Source of the DNA: JAUVXJ01 sp964433755
GTDB taxonomy: Bacteria > Chloroflexota > Anaerolineae > UBA7937 > B3-Chlor
Assembly (NCBI GenBank): GCA_964433755.1
Contig: CAYSSR010000009.1
Location: 12,394 to 76,393, forward strand
Length of the DNA stretch: 64,000 bases
Reading direction: 5' to 3'
The number at the start of each line of letters is the position of its first letter. Positions within the stretch are counted from its first letter, which is position 1. The position numbers and the translations under genes are program-made. Below the pieces are notes generated by a model. That model ran no database searches. It was not told the DNA's origin and saw nothing but the letters and a program-made list of their open reading frames with translations. Positions 60,477 to 64,000 of this stretch are shown here, in pieces.

Positions 60477-60965
60477 CTACCCCAGCGTGGTCCAATTCCG
60501 CGACAGATACGTCTGGATACCAAGGCCAGGCTGATAGTGTGGAAAAGTGGACAGGAATTGCTTCTTGGCGGCACTATAGCTGTCATCCGAAATGGCTTTC
60601 GCGCGTTTCGCCATGTACAACAGTGCCAAGGACGGAGATCTTGAGAGCCCTAGATTGCAGTGGATTAGAACCTTTCTCGCACTGATGTGTTTCTCGACGA
60701 AGTCAAGCGAACGCTCGAAAAGCGGAGGCATGAACAATGGAGTGTCGGGATCGATCATATTCAGGAACAAATCGTTCTCTACCTCTAGGACAAGATAGTG
60801 CGGGTGAGCGCGCGGAAGACTTCCTCTATAGCCAACTGCTTTCTGATGGCATGGGGACTTGCACGCATGGACGACCGCCAGTGCCTCTCCTGCAACTCTG
60901 CCGCTGCTACCGAAAGGGCACTCCGCCTCGGATCCAATGAATAGATTGGGATGAACTTCAAACAC
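60477..60965 (-). CDS. Dual-specificity protein phosphatase-like
   Basis: 162 residues. The phosphatase P-loop HCNLGLSRSP (HCxxGxSRS/T) near residue 100 gives the nucleophilic Cys and the Arg; the upstream IxxDxP-like LNMIDPDTP may supply the acid Asp. GTG 60965 with GGAGG six bases upstream. Bacterial dual-specificity phosphatases act on phosphoproteins or on small phosphorylated molecules. It is near the right end of the integrated element; a role in the element's biology is a guess. Confidence 0.82.
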   Translation of the reverse strand: MFEVHPNLFIGSEAECPFGSSGRVAGEALAVVHACKSPCHQKAVGYRGSLPRAHPHYLVLEVENDLFLNMIDPDTPLFMPPLFERSLDFVEKHISARKVLIHCNLGLSRSPSLALLYMAKRAKAISDDSYSAAKKQFLSTFPHYQPGLGIQTYLSRNWTTLG

Positions 60966-61555
60966 TTGACGCCTCCAAGAAACCAGTACGCATCTGGCGC
61001 AAGTTGCCTCAGATTCCTCAGGGGAGCCGACTTCTCAAGCTTGAACTGCGGCCCTCGGCTAGGCCGAGACGGCCCCTCCTGCGCCCGGCTCTAGGGCACC
61101 AGCGGCAGTCGGCCAGGGAAATCGCGCGCTCATCCGGCAAGCAGTTCAGAATCAGAACGGGTGCGTTTCGTGCGCCACAAGAGCGATTCAGCGAGGCAAC
61201 AAGACGGGGACAGCGAAGTAGTGAAGCGAAGATCGAGCGAAGAGGCATTGTCCCGTTAGCAAGGACCCCTCAAATATCAGTATACCATATAGCTCAACCG
61301 CTGTCAATGTCTTACCATGTGTCTCTAGGATCCAGCGTGGTTGCTTCATGCAACGCACTGCCTACTGGTCAAGCGCGACCAGGAGACGGCATCGATGCGT
61401 AGCTCCTCCTGGCTCCCGCCCGACTCGCCCCCAACCACTCGGTGCCATCGCTCAGCCCGCTGGGTGTCCAGTAGCTCACCACAGTGTATGCCTTTGTCAA
61501 CTCCTCAGTACTGTTCGCCAGAGCCAGTCGTACCTTTCCTCCGACGGACAAAAGC
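60966..61555. other. Non-coding end of integrated element
   Basis: About 590 bases without a supported gene, between the phosphatase start and the hairpin near tRNA-Leu. Short plus-strand openings show biased, non-family protein sequence. Confidence 0.4.
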
Positions 61556-61574
61556 CTCTCCCGCGATGGGAGAG
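61556..61574 (-). terminator. Terminator-like hairpin downstream of tRNA-Leu
   Basis: A perfect 7-bp stem CTCTCCC/GGGAGAG with a 5-nt loop; minus-strand RNA continues GCUUUUGUCC. It would end transcription of the tRNA just inside the integrated element. Confidence 0.6.
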
Positions 61575-61626
61575 CCCCATATCACAGACTATCGGACGAT
61601 TTCAGCGACCGACTATTGCATATTGT

Positions 61627-61657
61627 GTCTCATAGGGCGGGTGGGATTCGAACCCAC
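61627..61657. repeat. Right attachment-site repeat
   Basis: The second copy of the 31-bp direct repeat, here within the complete tRNA-Leu gene (T-arm, acceptor strand and bases just beyond). The identity ends upstream of 61627 and is followed after one mismatch by CGGAG in both copies. Confidence 0.85.
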
Positions 61658-61716
61658 ACGGAGGATCACTCCAGCGGATTTTAAGTCCGCAGCGTCTGCC
61701 GTTCCGCCACCGCCCC
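61633..61716 (-). tRNA. tRNA-Leu (TAA)
   Basis: An 84-nt class II tRNA: acceptor GGGGCGG pairs with CCGCCCT (G-U at the first pair), anticodon stem GCGGA/TCCGC with loop CTTAAAA, anticodon TAA, a long variable arm, T-arm GTGGG-TTCGAAT-CCCAC, discriminator A and no encoded CCA. It is the integration target of the element to its left, which recreated the 3' half. Confidence 0.95.
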
Positions 61717-61796
61717 TCTGCAGCCATTGTACCCCCGCCCGCTCACTCCGTGCAAGCCCGGCATCACCAGCGTAACCACTTCCAAGCGCGCCAGCA

Positions 61797-63092
61797 CTAC
61801 GGCGTGTTCATCCAGGTGAAGAAGACCGCAAAGAGGATACTCCCCACCACGCAGGTCACGATCATCACCGGCAAGCCAGCCCGCATCCAGATCTTGGAGG
61901 TGATCGGTGTGTGGGTCTTCTCGCTAAGGGCCACCGTGACCACGTTCGATGCGGAACCGATGATCGTGCCATTGCCGCCGAACCCCGCGCCGAGAGCCAG
62001 AGCCCACCACAGCGGCGACGTGGCCACGCCGAGAGTGCCCAGGCGCTGGATCACCGGGATCAAGGCGATGGTAAAGGGTATGTTGGCCACCACCGCCGAG
62101 ACCACGGCGGCGATGAGCAAGAGCGCGACGCTGGCCAACAGCAGGTTAGCCTGGGCCAGCCCCGCCACCCCGGCGGCCAGCAGGTCCAGCACCCCCGCCG
62201 ACTCCAGGCCACCTACGGTGACGAACAGGGCCGCGAAAAAAACCAGTATGCTCCAGTCGATGCGTTGCAGCGTCTCCTCCACGCTGGGCCCCACCCACAG
62301 GAAAGCGGCCGCCGCCCCGCCCAGAGCGATGAACGCAGGAGTCAGCCCCAGCTCGCTCTGCACGAAGAAGAGCAGAATCACTGTACCCAACACCAGCAGG
62401 ATCTTCCTCATGCTCGCGGGATCGGTGAGCGCCTCGTTCTCGTCCAGACTCATCAAGGCCGCAACGTTGCTAGGTTCCTCACCCAACTCAGGGCGGAACA
62501 CGATGCGCAAGATGATCAGGGCCGCGACCCAGGCCATGATCACTAGCGGGGCCGTATGGGTGAGGAAATCGTTGAAGGAGAAGCCAGCAGCGGAAGCGAT
62601 CATCACGTTGGGCGGATCCCCTACCAGCGTCGCCACACCGCCGGTGTCGGAGAGTAAGGCCTCCCCTACGAGAAGGGGGACGGAGCTGATGCCCAGGATC
62701 TCGGCGATGAGGATCGTCACCGGCGCCACAAGGACGATGATCGTTACGTTGGGCAGGACTGTCGAGAGCAGAGTCGTGGTGGTACCCAGCACGATGAGCA
62801 ACAACCACGGGCTCCCGTGCGAAAGCTTGCCCGCCAGGATGGCTGCGTACTGGAAGAAGCCGGTCCGCTCGAGCAACACGGCCAGGATCATGATGCCCAG
62901 CAGCAACCCCAGGGTGTTGAAGTCGATCGCCGCCAGCGCCTGCTCCTGCGAGTAGAACCCCATCAGCGTGCCAGCGGCCACCATCGCTGCTCCGCCCGCC
63001 ATGGCTACGATGGTCCGATCCACACGGTCGGAGAGGACCAGCACGAAGGTGACAACGAAGACCAGAGCGGCTACGACCTGTTGCGGAGTCAC
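61797..63092 (-). CDS. ArsB/NhaD-type (ion transporter superfamily) permease
   Basis: 431 residues with about 11-12 hydrophobic helices. The family loop GDPPNVMIASAAGFSFNDFL (about residue 158) and FFAALFVTVGGLESAGVL are typical of the ArsB/NhaD/CitM superfamily, which carries arsenite, Na+/H+ or di- and tricarboxylates. GTG start at 63092 overlaps the stop of the CBS protein by 4 bp, so expression is coupled and the CBS protein may gate it. No ars genes are near, so arsenite is unsupported. Confidence 0.88.
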   Translation of the reverse strand: MTPQQVVAALVFVVTFVLVLSDRVDRTIVAMAGGAAMVAAGTLMGFYSQEQALAAIDFNTLGLLLGIMILAVLLERTGFFQYAAILAGKLSHGSPWLLLIVLGTTTTLLSTVLPNVTIIVLVAPVTILIAEILGISSVPLLVGEALLSDTGGVATLVGDPPNVMIASAAGFSFNDFLTHTAPLVIMAWVAALIILRIVFRPELGEEPSNVAALMSLDENEALTDPASMRKILLVLGTVILLFFVQSELGLTPAFIALGGAAAAFLWVGPSVEETLQRIDWSILVFFAALFVTVGGLESAGVLDLLAAGVAGLAQANLLLASVALLLIAAVVSAVVANIPFTIALIPVIQRLGTLGVATSPLWWALALGAGFGGNGTIIGSASNVVTVALSEKTHTPITSKIWMRAGLPVMIVTCVVGSILFAVFFTWMNTP

Positions 63093-63577
63093 CCCGTCTC
63101 CTCCTCTGCCGTCCAGGCAGCCAAGAAGGCCACGGCGATATCCACCCGGGAGGCGATCCCCACCAGCCGACCCGAACTGTCCACGACGGGTAGATCCTGA
63201 AGCTGGTGTTTGACGATCGTAGCCAGCGCGTGCATCAGGCCGGATCCCTCCTCCACCGCTACCGCAGGCCCAGCCAGTTCGCCCATGGTGAGGCCCCCGG
63301 ACTCTACCATCACCTTGGCCTCTCCCTGCTCGAGTGCTCCGAAGTCGCGCACGAAGTCTATGTTGTCCAGGAGCGCCACGAAGTCCGGCAAGAACACACC
63401 CACCAGGTCGTGGAGGCGCACCACGCCTGTGAGTTTTCCCTGTTCGTCCACCACCGGCAGCGTGCCTACGTGCTCATCCACAACCAGGCGAGCGGCCTCC
63501 AGAACTGTGGCTCCCGCACTGACTGTCACGACGCGACGTTTCATACAGTCTCTCATGCACACTCCGGCGATCATCAT
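63089..63577 (-). CDS. Tandem CBS-domain protein
   Basis: 162 residues made of two CBS motifs: residues about 10-60 (VTVSAGATVLEAARLVVDEHVGTLPVVDE) and about 105-155 (VAVEEGSGLMHALATIVKHQLQDLPVVDSSGRLVG). Pairs of CBS domains bind adenine nucleotides or similar ligands. The gene overlaps the downstream permease by 4 bp; regulation of the transporter by nucleotide level is the natural inference. The segment 63578-63868 upstream shows no gene. Confidence 0.88.
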   Translation of the reverse strand: MMIAGVCMRDCMKRRVVTVSAGATVLEAARLVVDEHVGTLPVVDEQGKLTGVVRLHDLVGVFLPDFVALLDNIDFVRDFGALEQGEAKVMVESGGLTMGELAGPAVAVEEGSGLMHALATIVKHQLQDLPVVDSSGRLVGIASRVDIAVAFLAAWTAEEETG

Positions 63578-63868
63578 TCCCTCCCTACTGAAGCGCTGCG
63601 CACGCCCAATCGATCAGAGCACACTGACGAGACGAGAAACCACGACATCGACCTGCGCGCCGAAGTCCCCTCAGTGCAAAAAGGCCAACAGCGCGGTCTG
63701 CGGCTGTCGGCCTGGAGAAGACAGTGTACTGCCAGCATGAGTGGCGGCAAGTCGGAGCACCACCGCCCGTGGTGTCAAGTCCCCTTCGTCGACCCTCACA
63801 CCGACTCCCTGCCTACAGGACAGGTGGCCGATAGCTCCTGGTGCAACTATCAGCCACCAACCCATCAG

Positions 63869-63939
<71 letters not shown>

Positions 63940-63947
63940 AGATACAG

Positions 63948-64000
63948 AGCGGAAGACGAGATTCGAACTCGCGACCCTCTCCTTGGCAAGGAGATGCTCT
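63948..64000 (-). tRNA. tRNA-Gly (GCC), partial
   Basis: 3' part of a tRNA whose 5' end lies beyond the window: anticodon loop TTGCCAA (GCC), T-arm with TTCGAAT, acceptor 3' strand CTTCCGC and discriminator U. It sits 8 bp upstream of tRNA-Cys, probably co-transcribed. Confidence 0.9.

Noticed and set aside
61750..62955. 401-codon plus-strand open frame
   Set aside because: Antisense to the ArsB/NhaD-type permease; low-complexity Ser/Thr/Arg composition typical of a shadow frame.

Overview
The window is moderately GC-rich bacterial chromosome. Family content suggests a Chloroflexota (Anaerolineae-like) bacterium, though this is inference: lipoprotein substrate-binding proteins with Pro/Thr/Glu-rich linkers, peptide-family ABC transporters next to glycoside phosphorylases, corrinoid methyltransferases of the MttB superfamily, CHAT and C11 peptidases, and no ribosomal marker to confirm it.

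Layout. (1) 1-3965, minus strand: a MarR regulator and a two-subunit heterodimeric ABC exporter (the second subunit runs off the left edge), behind a promoter with an overlapping palindrome. (2) 4077-19210, minus strand: a 15-kb sugar operon starting at one consensus promoter. In transcription order: LacI-family regulator, lipoprotein binding protein, two permeases, two ATPases, GH130 phosphorylase, DeoC-like aldolase, cellobiose phosphorylase (GH94), GH1 beta-glucosidase and a second GH94 enzyme. Two copies of the 14-bp palindrome known for the cellobiose repressors CelR/CebR lie at the promoter and beside the regulator's ribosome binding site. The likely job is import and phosphorolysis of cello- and manno-oligosaccharides. 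(3) 19658-38774, minus strand: a GntR/FCD regulator, a Tat-type binding protein with two permeases but no ATPases, a C45 Ntn-hydrolase, a corrinoid protein, HyuA/HyuB, an IlvE-type aminotransferase, an RraA-like protein, a non-pyrrolysine MttB methyltransferase, two tandem MFS proteins and a methyltetrahydrofolate methyltransferase. Together these look like a catabolic route for an N-methylated compound, feeding methyl groups to tetrahydrofolate.

(4) 38851-41514: a transposon scrapyard with two decayed transposases around a CobW/COG0523 GTPase, ending in an orphan consensus promoter on the plus strand. (5) 42326-50030, plus strand: five genes, namely C11 (clostripain-type) peptidase, helical membrane-anchored protein, CHAT peptidase with a polytopic membrane domain, a lipoprotein ending in a binding-protein-like segment, and a patatin phospholipase. 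This is the best candidate for an undescribed system: two clan-CD (caspase-like) peptidases, a lipase and membrane proteins.

(6) 50022-61657: a probable integrated element of about 11.6 kb, bounded by a 31-bp direct repeat of the tRNA-Leu 3' end. It holds a truncated tyrosine recombinase, a subtilase paired with a large Ig-like/coiled-coil membrane protein, a minus-strand set of unknown genes including a PD-(D/E)XK-type nuclease that may be read by frameshift at an A9 run, and a dual-specificity phosphatase. (7) 61633-64000, minus strand: tRNA-Leu(TAA), an ArsB/NhaD-type transporter overlapped by a CBS-domain protein, tRNA-Cys(GCA) and a partial tRNA-Gly(GCC).
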